A DNA stretch of 22,199 bases from JALWZX01 sp964506905 (GTDB lineage Bacteria; Patescibacteriota; WWE3; 2-01-FULL-39-13). The translations under genes and the position numbers were made by a program. Positions 1 to 8,340 of the stretch are shown in pieces (the stretch's first letter is position 1; each line of letters begins with the position of its first letter). The notes beneath the pieces are model-generated. The model saw nothing but the letters and a program-made list of their open reading frames with translations, had not been told where the DNA came from and did no database searches. The stretch is from positions 1 through 22,199 of the forward strand of contig CAZDNW010000051.1 of the NCBI GenBank assembly GCA_964506905.1, written 5' to 3'.

Positions 1-25
1 ATATAGACAAAAGGGAGAATAATGT

Positions 26-1024
26 ATGGAATTGAGAAATAAAAGTGTATTAGTAACAGGTGCATGTGGTTTTATTGGTAGCCATCTTGTAGAAGGACTG
101 TTGGAAGAGGAAGCAAAGGTTCGCGCTTTTGTTTATTATAATTCGTTTAATTCATGGGGTTGGCTTGATACTTTCCCTAAAGAGAAGTTGGATCAAATTG
201 AAATATTTACAGGTGATATTAGAGATCCAAATGGGGTTAGAACAGCAATAAAAGGGGTTGATGTGGTTTTTCATCTCGCTGCCTTAATTGGTATTCCTTT
301 TAGTTATCATTCCCCTAGTAGTTATGTGGATACAAATGTAAAGGGTACATTAAATGTATTGGAAGCAGCAAAGGATATAGGTATAGAGAAAATTTTAGTG
401 ACATCAACATCAGAAGTTTATGGAACAGCTCGGTATGTACCGATGGATGAAGATCATCCTCTTCAAGGACAGTCTCCTTATAGTGCTACAAAAATAGGAG
501 CAGATAAAATAGCAGAATCTTTTTACAGATGTTTTGGATTACCCATTGTTATAGTAAGGCCGTTTAATACCTATGGGCCTAGACAGTCTGCAAGAGCTAT
601 TATCCCAACAGTAATAATTCAATTACTCTCTGGTAAGAGAGAAGTGTTATTAGGTGATTTAACGACAACGAGAGATTTGGTTTTTGTTAAAGATACTGTT
701 AGGGGTTTTATTGAGATAGCAAAATCCGACAGAACAATTGGTGAAGAAATAAATATTGCTACACAGAAGGAAATATCCATTGGGGCTCTTGCTAAAAAAA
801 TAATTGCTATGATAAATCCCCAAGCCGTGGTAGTTGAGGATAAAAGGCGATTTAGGCCTGAAAGGAGTGAAGTTAGAAGATTGTTGGGTAAAAATGAGAA
901 AATCAGGAGATTAACAAATTGGAACCCACAATATGATATTGAGAGTGGTCTTAGAGAAACAGTCTCTTGGTTTGAAAATATCGATTTAAAAAAAGTGTAT
1001 AAACCAGATATTTATAACATTTAA
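26..1024 (+). CDS. legB: NAD-dependent 4,6-dehydratase, LegB type (extended SDR)
   Basis: A 332-aa extended short-chain dehydrogenase/reductase. The NAD-binding glycine motif TGACGFIGSHL is at residues 11-21, the acidic end of beta-2/3 is in GDIRD (63-67), and the active site is TSTSEVYG (126-133) with Tyr152 and Lys156 (PYSATK). The TSE motif and the VRPFNTYGPRQSARA stretch resemble LegB proteins, which convert GDP-GlcNAc (UDP-GlcNAc in other systems) to the 4-keto-6-deoxy sugar in legionaminic acid synthesis. The ATG at 26 follows a good SD, GGGAG at 13-17. The gene leads directly into the matching aminotransferase, 28 bp downstream. PseB-type inverting dehydratases have a different N-terminus, so a pseudaminic role is less likely. 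The family call is firm; the nucleotide carrier is inferred from the ptmE-like gene downstream. Confidence 0.88.
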   Translation: MELRNKSVLVTGACGFIGSHLVEGLLEEEAKVRAFVYYNSFNSWGWLDTFPKEKLDQIEIFTGDIRDPNGVRTAIKGVDVVFHLAALIGIPFSYHSPSSYVDTNVKGTLNVLEAAKDIGIEKILVTSTSEVYGTARYVPMDEDHPLQGQSPYSATKIGADKIAESFYRCFGLPIVIVRPFNTYGPRQSARAIIPTVIIQLLSGKREVLLGDLTTTRDLVFVKDTVRGFIEIAKSDRTIGEEINIATQKEISIGALAKKIIAMINPQAVVVEDKRRFRPERSEVRRLLGKNEKIRRLTNWNPQYDIESGLRETVSWFENIDLKKVYKPDIYNI

Positions 1025-1043
1025 TGGTTAATTAATGGGTCAA

Positions 1044-1049
1044 GAGGAG
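1044..1049 (+). promoter_or_regulatory. Ribosome binding site deciding the legC start
   Basis: GAGGAG lies 3 nt before ATG 1053, within AAGAGGAG. An in-frame ATG at 1035 has no SD before it. LegC-family proteins normally begin close to the motif (N)FIPLSVP, so 1053 is the better start although the spacing is short. Confidence 0.6.
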
Positions 1050-1052
1050 TTT

Positions 1053-2219
1053 ATGAATTTTATACCTTTATCTGTACCCTCTTTTCAAGGACGAGAGAAA
1101 GAATTGGTTAATAAGGCTATTATTTCGGAATGGGTTTCTTCAGGGGGAAGTTTTGTTAGTTTATTTGAGAAAAATATTGCTAAGTATGTTGGAATAAAGA
1201 GAGCGATAGCAACATCGAGTGGAACTGCAGCTTTGCATATAGCGTTACTTGAAAGTGGGGTGGGAAGAGGGGATGAAGTAATTGTGCCAACGGTTACGTT
1301 TATTGCTCCCATTAATACAGTTAGGTATGTTGGGGCTGAACCTATTTTTATGGATTGTGATGAGTATTTAAATATTGATGTGAAAAAGATTGAGGAATTC
1401 ATTGAAAAAAAATGTAATTTCAATGGAAAATATTTAAAAAATAGGAATACAGGAAAAGTGATAAAGGCTATTATTCCTGTGCATGTTTTTGGACATCCGG
1501 TCAACATGGAGCATCTTATGGAGTTGGCTAAAAAATATAATTTAATCGTCATTGAAGATGCTACTGAATCGTTGGGGTCAAGGTGGATAGAGGGGAAATT
1601 TAGAAATTCGAAGGCAGGAACGATAGGAGATATTGGGTGTTTTTCGTTTAATGGGAATAAGTTAATTACTACGGGTGGTGGTGGAATGATTGTTTGTAAT
1701 GATGGAAAAAAGGCGGGGCATATGAAATATTTAACTACTCAAGCGAAAGATGATGAGGTCAAATATATTCATAATGAAATTGGATATAATTACAGGATGA
1801 GTAATTTACAAGCTGCCTTAGGTGTTGCCCAGTTAGAAAATATAGAAAAATATATTGAAATAAAAAGGAAAAATTTTAAGATATATTTCAATTCTTTAAA
1901 TGGATATAAAGGGTTGAGTTTTATAGAAGAACCGAAATATTCAAGAAGTAACTACTGGTTTTATTCATTAATTGTTGATAAAGAAAAATTTGGTCTTAGT
2001 AATATTGAATTGATGAATAAACTTGCTGAAAACAAAATACAGTCTAGGCCTCTTTGGTTCTTAAATCATTTGCAAAAACCTTTTAAAAGTTATTTATCAT
2101 ATAAAATAGAAAGAGCATATAATTACTACGAAAAGGTTCTAAATATACCGTGCAGTGTGAATTTAAGCGAAGAGGAAATTGATTTGGTTGTTAGAGTGAT
2201 TAAAAAAATGAGTAGGTGA
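1053..2219 (+). CDS. legC: PLP-dependent sugar aminotransferase, LegC family (DegT/DnrJ/EryC1/StrS)
   Basis: A 388-aa aminotransferase from the preferred ATG at 1053; starting at 1035 would give 394 aa. It has the family landmarks: FIPLSVP at the N-terminus, SSGTAALHIALL for PLP phosphate binding, VIEDATESLGS containing the Asp that pairs with the pyridine nitrogen, and FNGNKLITTGGGG, whose Lys (about residue 203) forms the Schiff base. The opening EWVSSGGSFV resembles LegC enzymes, which aminate C4 of the 4-keto-6-deoxy sugar made by LegB. It follows legB with a 28-bp gap, and an acetyltransferase gene follows 19 bp later, matching the dehydratase, aminotransferase, acetyltransferase reaction order. 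Family assignment is strong. The exact substrate is inferred from neighbours. Confidence 0.88.
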   Translation: MNFIPLSVPSFQGREKELVNKAIISEWVSSGGSFVSLFEKNIAKYVGIKRAIATSSGTAALHIALLESGVGRGDEVIVPTVTFIAPINTVRYVGAEPIFMDCDEYLNIDVKKIEEFIEKKCNFNGKYLKNRNTGKVIKAIIPVHVFGHPVNMEHLMELAKKYNLIVIEDATESLGSRWIEGKFRNSKAGTIGDIGCFSFNGNKLITTGGGGMIVCNDGKKAGHMKYLTTQAKDDEVKYIHNEIGYNYRMSNLQAALGVAQLENIEKYIEIKRKNFKIYFNSLNGYKGLSFIEEPKYSRSNYWFYSLIVDKEKFGLSNIELMNKLAENKIQSRPLWFLNHLQKPFKSYLSYKIERAYNYYEKVLNIPCSVNLSEEEIDLVVRVIKKMSR

Positions 2220-2238
2220 ATTAAGGCAGGCTTTTGAT

Positions 2239-2886
2239 ATGAAAAATCTTATTCTAATTGGTGGGGGAGGTCATTGCAGAGTTGTGTTAGATGTTATAAA
2301 GGAAGGAGGTGAGTTCAATGTTATAGGGATAATCGATGTTAAAGAAAAAATTGGTAATCGTGTGAATGGGGTAGAGATAATTGATAGCGATGAAAATCTT
2401 AGTAAGTATTTCGAAAACGGAATTGAATATGCTTTTATAGCGTTGGGAAGTGTTGGTAATCCAACTCGAAGGATTCTACTATATAAAAAAGTAAGAGAAA
2501 TTGGTTTTAAGGTTCCAGCTATTGTAAGTAATAATGCTGTATTAAGCAAGAATGTGTTTTGGGAAGATGGAGTGTTTATTAATAAAGGTGTTATGATCAA
2601 TGACAATGTTAGTATTAAATCTAATGCTATAATTAATACTGGATCTATCATAGAACATGATTGTGACATAGGAGAATTCGTCCATATTTCACCAGGAAGT
2701 GTATTAAGTGGAAATGTCAGTATAGGAAAGAATTCTCATATTGGAACAAATGCTACTGTGATTCAAGGGATAAAAATAGGCGAAAATAGTATTGTAGGTG
2801 CTGGTGCTGTTGTTACTAAAAATGTTCTCTCAAATACAGTTGTTGTTGGGAATCCTGCTAGATTTCTTCGTTTTAATAGTTATTAG
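2239..2886 (+). CDS. Sugar N-acetyltransferase, NeuD/PglD (LegH-like) family
   Basis: A 215-aa protein with the two-part architecture of NeuD/PglD. An N-terminal Rossmann-like sugar-binding part has LILIGGGGHCRVV (residues 4-16). A left-handed beta-helix of hexapeptide repeats (IGEFVH, IGKNSH, IGTNAT, IGENSI) runs from about 110 to 200. His140 in IIEHDCDIG is placed like the general base of PglD. The family transfers acetyl from acetyl-CoA to the C4 amine of UDP- or GDP-linked 4-amino-4,6-dideoxy-GlcNAc, so it probably completes a bacillosamine-type nucleotide sugar after LegB and LegC. NeuD homologues linked to sialic acid O-acetylation look alike, so acceptor and position are not proven. 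Confidence 0.82.
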   Translation: MKNLILIGGGGHCRVVLDVIKEGGEFNVIGIIDVKEKIGNRVNGVEIIDSDENLSKYFENGIEYAFIALGSVGNPTRRILLYKKVREIGFKVPAIVSNNAVLSKNVFWEDGVFINKGVMINDNVSIKSNAIINTGSIIEHDCDIGEFVHISPGSVLSGNVSIGKNSHIGTNATVIQGIKIGENSIVGAGAVVTKNVLSNTVVVGNPARFLRFNSY

Positions 2887-2928
2887 TTTTGTTGAAAATT
2901 TTTAAAAAGGTAATACAGTATTCCAGAA

Positions 2929-4095
2929 ATGAATATCTTAATTTTAGGAAATCCGGATTCAATTTATATTAAGGATTTTATTGAGTATTATTTGTTAGAG
3001 AGTAAAAAACAAGGCCGGATAAGTAGAATAGCAATTTTCACTATTCATAAGTATAATAAAATCTTTGATAAGTTTTACGCAAGCAAAGATATAAAGATAT
3101 TCAGTTTATATAAATCTAGTATGCGGATATTTTTTTCTGTTCCTAAAATTGGGATTTTCTTTAAGATTGTAATATTTAAGTTGATGCTCGGAAAGTTGTC
3201 TGCTTTTGATATATGCCATATTCAGGGTATTGATTGGTTTTATGGATTTGTAATGGGCAGTATAAGGAATAGCTCGTATAGAGTTGTTTCAGGGTTTTGG
3301 GGATCTGATTTGTATAAGGTCAAGGGTGACGTAAAAATAAAATTACAAAGAAGAATTTTGAATAATTCAGATTTAGTCATCCTCGGTACTGATATGATGA
3401 GAAGAGTTTACTTAAAGAAATATAGAAATGTTAGAAATAAAAATGTTAAGGTAATTTATTTCCCATCCCCGATTATAAATTATTATGTTAATAGATATAA
3501 AAGCGATAAAGACAAATGTAAGAACTTGAAATTGAATTTGCCAGCAAATAATAAGATTGTAGTAACAGTCGGATATAACGGAAGTACTAATCAACAGCAT
3601 CTTTCCATAATAGAGAGAGTTAACAAAATAGATTCTACTATTTTGAAGAATGTGTTGTTTGTTTTTCCAGTAACATATGGAGGAAGTGTGAGTTATTTAA
3701 ATGCAATTAAAAAGAAATTGGAAGATGCCTCATTTGAGTTTTTAGTGTTAGAAAATTTTTTATCATATGATGATATTATATACCTGTTTGAAAGAACCGA
3801 TGTATATGTGCATTTGCCTGTAACAGATTCTTTTTCGAGTGCAATGAGAGAAAATATATATTTTGAAAGTGTTGTTATTACTGGGAGTTGGCTGAATTAT
3901 GAGATTTTGGATAAAAATAATGTTTTTTATTTGAAAATAAAGTCGATTAAAGATTTGAGTTGTAGTTTGGCGAATGTGCTAGATAAGATTGAGTATTTCA
4001 AAAACAGAAGTGTGAATAATAAAATGCTAATAGATGAATTTGTATTATGGAATAAAGTTAAAAATAAGTGGGATGAAGTTTATTTTGTCGATTAA
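2929..4095 (+). CDS. GT-B fold glycosyltransferase, weakly WecF/GT56- or GT4-like
   Basis: A 388-aa protein I read as a GT-B glycosyltransferase from overall pattern, not from a textbook motif. The N-terminal half has alternating beta strands (ILILG, ICHIQGIDWFYGF, VVSGFWGSDLY). The C-terminal half has VTVGYNGSTNQQH (nucleotide-binding loop style), FVFPVTYGG, and DVYVHLPVTDSFSSAMRENIYFE. The VGYNGS...FPVTYGG spacing recalls WecF-type Fuc4NAc transferases, which use a 4-amino-4,6-dideoxy sugar. That fits its position between the amino-sugar genes, so it may transfer the sugar made here. ATG 2929 has no good SD; an AAAAAGG lies about 20 nt away. It is the first possible start, because an in-frame TAA occurs at 2911. 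A shortage of family hallmarks limits certainty. Confidence 0.6.
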   Translation: MNILILGNPDSIYIKDFIEYYLLESKKQGRISRIAIFTIHKYNKIFDKFYASKDIKIFSLYKSSMRIFFSVPKIGIFFKIVIFKLMLGKLSAFDICHIQGIDWFYGFVMGSIRNSSYRVVSGFWGSDLYKVKGDVKIKLQRRILNNSDLVILGTDMMRRVYLKKYRNVRNKNVKVIYFPSPIINYYVNRYKSDKDKCKNLKLNLPANNKIVVTVGYNGSTNQQHLSIIERVNKIDSTILKNVLFVFPVTYGGSVSYLNAIKKKLEDASFEFLVLENFLSYDDIIYLFERTDVYVHLPVTDSFSSAMRENIYFESVVITGSWLNYEILDKNNVFYLKIKSIKDLSCSLANVLDKIEYFKNRSVNNKMLIDEFVLWNKVKNKWDEVYFVD

Positions 4096-4143
4096 TATGA
4101 TTAATATTTTTATAGATTTTCTTTGTAGGAAAAGATTGAGCGG

Positions 4144-5244
4144 ATGAAAGATATGAAGGAAATGTACAAAAATTTATTTATTTCTGAAAATAGTAGTTTG
4201 TTAGATGCATTAAAATTGATGGATAAAAATAAAGTTAAACTTTTAATCGTTTGCGAAGGAGATAAGTTCTTCAATCTAATTTCAATTGGTGACATACAAC
4301 GTGCTATATTGAGAAATATATCGCTAGAGACGAAAATTGAAGATGTAGTTGTTAACAGAAAACCAATTGTTGGGAGCATTTATGATAATCCTGTCCAGGT
4401 AAGAAATAAAATGTTGGAGTTAAGATTGGAATATATGCCTATTTTAGACGAAAATGGTAAAGTTTGTAATGTGGTGTTCTGGCAAGACCTGTTTAGTAAA
4501 GATCAATTGATTTTAAATAAAAATTTAGATACTCCTGTGATTGTCATGGCGGGCGGTAAAGGGGAAAGGCTGAAACCATTTACTAATATAATACCAAAAC
4601 CTTTGATTCCTATCGGAGAGAAGCCGGTGATTTTGAGAATTATTGATAATTTCTTAAAATACAATATAAAGAAATTTTATATAACTTTGAATTATAAAGG
4701 GGATTTTGTAAAATTTTACTTTGATACGATTGAAAAAAATTATGAGGTTTTTTATATAGAGGAAGAACAGCCTTTGGGAACGGTTGGATCTTTGTTTTTG
4801 CTCAAAGAATATATTAATAAAACTTTTTTCTTGACTAATTGTGATATTTTGATAGATGAAGATTATTCTCAGATTTTAGAATTTCATAAAAAGCATAAAA
4901 ATACAGTTACGATTGTTGGTGCGATAAAGAATTTTGATTTACCTTATGGGCATTTAGAACTTAATGATGAAGGAAAACTTGTAGCTATTAAAGAAAAACC
5001 AAATTTGACATATTTAATAAATACGGGAATGTACATTTTGGAACCGGAGATATTTTCGTTTTTTAAGCAAAAGATTTATATGGACTTTACGGATTTTATG
5101 GAGATGTTATTAAAAGAAAATTGCAGTATAGGAGTTTATCCTATAAATGAAAATTCATGGGTAGATATTGGTGAGTGGCAGTATTATTGGAGAAGCGTTG
5201 GATCTGTGTCTGGCAATAGAGGTAAATATGAGGATTTATTGTAG
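4144..5244 (+). CDS. CBS-domain nucleotidyltransferase, PtmE-like (GlcN-1-P guanylyltransferase family)
   Basis: A 366-aa fusion. Residues 1-120 form a CBS pair (paired repeats around LLIVCEGDKFFNLISIGDIQRAI and MPILDENGKVCNVVFWQDL). Residues 131 onward are a sugar-1-phosphate nucleotidyltransferase with MAGGKGERLKP (135-145), PKP (151-153) and NCD (222-224) for metal and sugar binding. This CBS plus NTP-transferase layout matches Campylobacter PtmE, which makes GDP-GlcN for the legionaminic pathway. That suggests LegB here works on a GDP-linked sugar, and the CBS pair may sense a nucleotide. Related CBS-nucleotidyltransferases act on other sugars, so the substrate is an inference from context. 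In-frame ATGs at 4153 and 4162 are alternative starts. Confidence 0.75.
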   Translation: MKDMKEMYKNLFISENSSLLDALKLMDKNKVKLLIVCEGDKFFNLISIGDIQRAILRNISLETKIEDVVVNRKPIVGSIYDNPVQVRNKMLELRLEYMPILDENGKVCNVVFWQDLFSKDQLILNKNLDTPVIVMAGGKGERLKPFTNIIPKPLIPIGEKPVILRIIDNFLKYNIKKFYITLNYKGDFVKFYFDTIEKNYEVFYIEEEQPLGTVGSLFLLKEYINKTFFLTNCDILIDEDYSQILEFHKKHKNTVTIVGAIKNFDLPYGHLELNDEGKLVAIKEKPNLTYLINTGMYILEPEIFSFFKQKIYMDFTDFMEMLLKENCSIGVYPINENSWVDIGEWQYYWRSVGSVSGNRGKYEDLL

Positions 5245-5300
5245 GTGGTTAGAATGTTAAATATTTAAAGTGTAATAGGTGTATTGTAGTATTGGTAATT

Positions 5301-5306
5301 GAGGAG
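5301..5306 (+). promoter_or_regulatory. Ribosome binding site selecting a TTG start at 5313
   Basis: GAGGAG is followed by a 6-nt spacer and TTG at 5313. The upstream in-frame TTG at 5292 lacks an SD. Starting at 5313 puts Ser-Gly right after Met, the exact place where class II amidotransferases carry Cys-Gly. Confidence 0.7.
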
Positions 5307-5312
5307 TTTGAG

Positions 5313-7061
5313 TTGTCAGGATTTGTGGGTATTGCTTGGCGTGATAAGAATTTTAATAAATCAGTATTGGATGGAATAGAAAAAAATTCTAGAAACTTTG
5401 AAAAATTTGTTTGTGATTCATTTTATGTTTTATTAAAGCGCAAAATGAAATTCTATAAAGATATTATCTTCTTTGAAACCCAAAGGTGTTTTTTTTTGAT
5501 AGAGGGGGTGATTTTAAATTCTTTAGAACTTATCAAAAAGTATAAGTCTGAATCGTTTGGTGAGACTATTGCACTGATGCATGAAAAAAATGGTGATGTT
5601 TTTTTTAAAGAGTTTCGTGGAAGCTTTGCTGGCATGACATATTGGAAAAACACTCATAAATTGATTTTATATACAGATCATATTGGAAGTAAACAAATAT
5701 TTTTTTCTTTAAAAGATAGAAATTTAATATTTTCTTCCAATGGTAACCGGTTGGTAAATTTACTTAGGAAATTTCAAATTGATATTTCTTTAAATATAGA
5801 TTCAGCCTACTCGCTTTTGACTTTTGGTTATATGCTTGAGTCGCATACTATATTTAATGAGATTGAAAAATTAATGGGTGGGCATTACTTAGAATATTTA
5901 GACGGTCAGGTTCAAATAGTTCAATATTATCGGCTTAGTAATGTTCCTGATAATAAAATTACCGAAAATGATGCTGTTGAAAGGTTAGATATGCTTTTTA
6001 AAAAAGCTGTGACGAGAGCTTTTGAGAAAGATTTGGAGTATGGATACAGGCATCTTGTGGCTCTAAGTGGTGGGTTGGATTCTAGAATGACTACATGGGT
6101 AGCTCATGATTTGGGTTATTCTAGCAGAATTGTGAATTTTACGTTTTCCCAGACTAATTACTTTGATGAGACGATTGCAAAAAGAATTGCTACAGATTTG
6201 CGACACGAGTGGATTTTCAAGTCTTTGGATAATGGATTGTTCCTAAGAAATGTTGAGGATATTGTGCGATTAACTTTTGGCGGAGTACTTTATTGTGGAT
6301 CAGCTCATTTCAAGAGTATGTTGGATTTATTGAATTTGGAATCGTTTGGTTTGATACATACAGGACAGTTAGGTGATGTTATTGTGGGTACATATTATTC
6401 TAGTCCTCGGCCTAATAAGCCTTATTCTATTAGTTCAGGAGCGTATTCATTCTCTCCTTTATCAGCTAAAATTTCAAAAGATTATATAAAGTATGATTAT
6501 GAGAATGAAGAGATTTTTAAATTTTATAACAGGGGTTTTTCTGGTATGAATAGCGGCTTGATGCTTGCTCAGGAAAAAACGGAGACTTATTCTCCTTTTT
6601 ACGATGTAGATGTCATGGACTTTTGTTTAAGTTTGCCCTTAAGATTTCGTTTTGGGCATAGGCTGTATATAAAATGGATTCTGTCGAAATATCCAGGAGC
6701 ATCTCATTATGTTTGGGAAAAAATTAAAACAAAACCGAGTGTGTTAATGGTAAATATTTTGGGTAAGAGAGTACCTGTTCGAAAACTATTGCCCAAAGTA
6801 ATTGAATTGATTCTTCGAAAAATAGGATTGTTAAAAGATAATATTAATACCAAAAAACATATGAACCCATTTGGATTCTGGTACAATACCAATGAAGATT
6901 TGAAAATGTTTTTTGATGATTACTTTATTAAGAACATTGATTTTCTTGGTGATTTCCCGGAATTAATGAATGATTGTAAGAATTTATGGGAAAATGGTTT
7001 GGTTGTTGACCGCTGTCAAGTTATTACGTTGTTAGCTATTATGAAGGTTTATTTTGGTTAA
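5313..7061 (+). CDS. Asparagine-synthase-like amidotransferase with Ser in place of the catalytic Cys
   Basis: A 582-aa protein of asparagine synthetase B architecture from TTG 5313. Residues 1 to about 190 are a class II glutaminase domain, and the rest is an ATP-pyrophosphatase synthetase domain with the PP-loop SGGLDSR (252-258) and YSPFYDVDVMDFCLSLP near the C-terminus. The N-terminus reads M-S-G-F-V-G-I where AsnB has M-C-G-I-V-G-I, so the nucleophile Cys is Ser. The loop normally VNGE is IEGV (around 63), and the Asp before the GMFAF-like segment is Arg (FRGSF, around 102). Glutaminase activity is therefore probably lost, while the ATP site looks intact. In glycan loci such proteins may amidate sugar carboxylates or make acetamidino groups, probably from free ammonia. 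Its 3' end overlaps the flippase gene by 8 nt. Confidence 0.78.
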   Translation: MSGFVGIAWRDKNFNKSVLDGIEKNSRNFEKFVCDSFYVLLKRKMKFYKDIIFFETQRCFFLIEGVILNSLELIKKYKSESFGETIALMHEKNGDVFFKEFRGSFAGMTYWKNTHKLILYTDHIGSKQIFFSLKDRNLIFSSNGNRLVNLLRKFQIDISLNIDSAYSLLTFGYMLESHTIFNEIEKLMGGHYLEYLDGQVQIVQYYRLSNVPDNKITENDAVERLDMLFKKAVTRAFEKDLEYGYRHLVALSGGLDSRMTTWVAHDLGYSSRIVNFTFSQTNYFDETIAKRIATDLRHEWIFKSLDNGLFLRNVEDIVRLTFGGVLYCGSAHFKSMLDLLNLESFGLIHTGQLGDVIVGTYYSSPRPNKPYSISSGAYSFSPLSAKISKDYIKYDYENEEIFKFYNRGFSGMNSGLMLAQEKTETYSPFYDVDVMDFCLSLPLRFRFGHRLYIKWILSKYPGASHYVWEKIKTKPSVLMVNILGKRVPVRKLLPKVIELILRKIGLLKDNINTKKHMNPFGFWYNTNEDLKMFFDDYFIKNIDFLGDFPELMNDCKNLWENGLVVDRCQVITLLAIMKVYFG

Positions 7062-8340
7062 GCAAAATTTGGGTAAGCTGCTGAGAAAAGGTTTTTTTCA
7101 TGTTCTCTTTTTGGGTGGGTTTAGTAAAATTATTCAATTTATAAGTAATATTGTGATGGTGCGCATTTTATCCAAAGAGGATTTTGGACTTATGAGCTAT
7201 GTTCAAAATATTTTATCTTTACTTTTATTATTGAATGGAGGAGGTTCAGTATCTGGGTTTTTGCAATACGGGAGTGAGAGTACCGATTCGGTGAAACAAT
7301 ATAGTTTGTTTAAATATGGTATGTATCGAGGGTTAGTATTTAGTTTCTTGGTATCAGTCTTAATATTAGGAATTGCTTTGATAGTTCCGTTGAAAGTTAA
7401 GTTAGCAAATGAGTTATTGGTTTGGTTGTTATTTTATCCTCCTTTGATTTTTGTTTTTAGTATGATTACTCTCGTTTTTAGAGTTTCATTGAACAATAAC
7501 AAGTATGTCTACATAAGTATTTTTTCTTCTGTGGTATTATTATTGTTTTCTGTTTGGGGAGCTTGTGTGAATGGAGTTTGGGGAGTTTTTCAATTTAAGT
7601 ATGCTGGTTATATTATTTCTGTGGGTTTAGGTCTGTATTGGGTAAGTACTTATTTTCATAGTATGAATTGTTGTAGGGCTAAAAGTGATAGTTTGTGTGA
7701 AAGAGAAAAAAAAAGTTTTAATCATTATTCATGGTATAGTTTAGCAACCAATGTGATTAGTCAACTATTGTATATTATAGATATTTTATTGATAGGTGAA
7801 ATCGTAACGGATAGGAAAGTAATTGCTTCATACAAGGTTGCTACAACGATACCTTTTTCATTAATTATTATTCCTTTAAGTGTAATGGTGTTTGCTTATC
7901 CTTATTTTGCGAGGAGAAACTCTAATAAAATATGGATTAAAAAAAGTTATTTAAAAATTCTAAGTGGATTGGCCCTTTTTAATTTAGGGATAACAGTACT
8001 TTTATTTATATTTGCTCGTTTTACAATCTTAGTTATTTTTGGGATTAAATATGTTGATGCAGTAATTGTTTTCAGAATTCTCATCATTGGTTACTTCATT
8101 AGTGGGACGTTCAGGATACCAGCAGGTAATATATTAGCCTCTATGAGAAAAGTTAAATTTGGTTTATATACATCAGTATTTGCAGGAATAATTAATATTG
8201 TACTTGATATATTTATGATTAAGCAAATGGGGAGCATAGGAGCGGCGATATCTACAGTGACAATATTTCTGATAACCTCGATGCTAAATGTTGGTTATCT
8301 TTTTTATTGTCTGAAGGAGAAGAATACTGGGGGGAACTAA
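7054..8340 (+). CDS. wzx: Wzx-type polysaccharide flippase (MOP superfamily membrane protein)
   Basis: A 428-aa, very hydrophobic protein with about a dozen predicted membrane helices. It opens with FSKIIQFISNIVMVRILSKEDFG, the classic start of PST/Wzx flippases, and ends in paired hydrophobic helices. The family moves undecaprenyl-pyrophosphate-linked repeat units to the outer face of the inner membrane. The start is TTG 7054, after GAAGG at 7043-7047 with 6-nt spacing, overlapping the preceding gene by 8 nt, so translational coupling is likely. A run of nine A (7706-7714) lies in the coding region. It is the only flippase in the window and pairs with the wzy gene at 11565. Wzx is difficult to separate from related teichuronic or capsule exporters by sequence alone. 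Confidence 0.85.
   Translation: MVKQNLGKLLRKGFFHVLFLGGFSKIIQFISNIVMVRILSKEDFGLMSYVQNILSLLLLLNGGGSVSGFLQYGSESTDSVKQYSLFKYGMYRGLVFSFLVSVLILGIALIVPLKVKLANELLVWLLFYPPLIFVFSMITLVFRVSLNNNKYVYISIFSSVVLLLFSVWGACVNGVWGVFQFKYAGYIISVGLGLYWVSTYFHSMNCCRAKSDSLCEREKKSFNHYSWYSLATNVISQLLYIIDILLIGEIVTDRKVIASYKVATTIPFSLIIIPLSVMVFAYPYFARRNSNKIWIKKSYLKILSGLALFNLGITVLLFIFARFTILVIFGIKYVDAVIVFRILIIGYFISGTFRIPAGNILASMRKVKFGLYTSVFAGIINIVLDIFMIKQMGSIGAAISTVTIFLITSMLNVGYLFYCLKEKNTGGN

Noticed and set aside
1085..1552. A 155-codon minus-strand open frame opposite legC
   Set aside because: The + strand frame is a clear aminotransferase with all motifs; the minus frame is a hydrophobic shadow. The same holds for the minus frames opposite the other genes.
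26..2886. Pseudaminic acid pathway (PseB/PseC/PseH)
   Set aside because: The dehydratase and aminotransferase look like LegB and LegC; PseB has a distinct N-terminus, and no PseG- or PseI-like gene is present.
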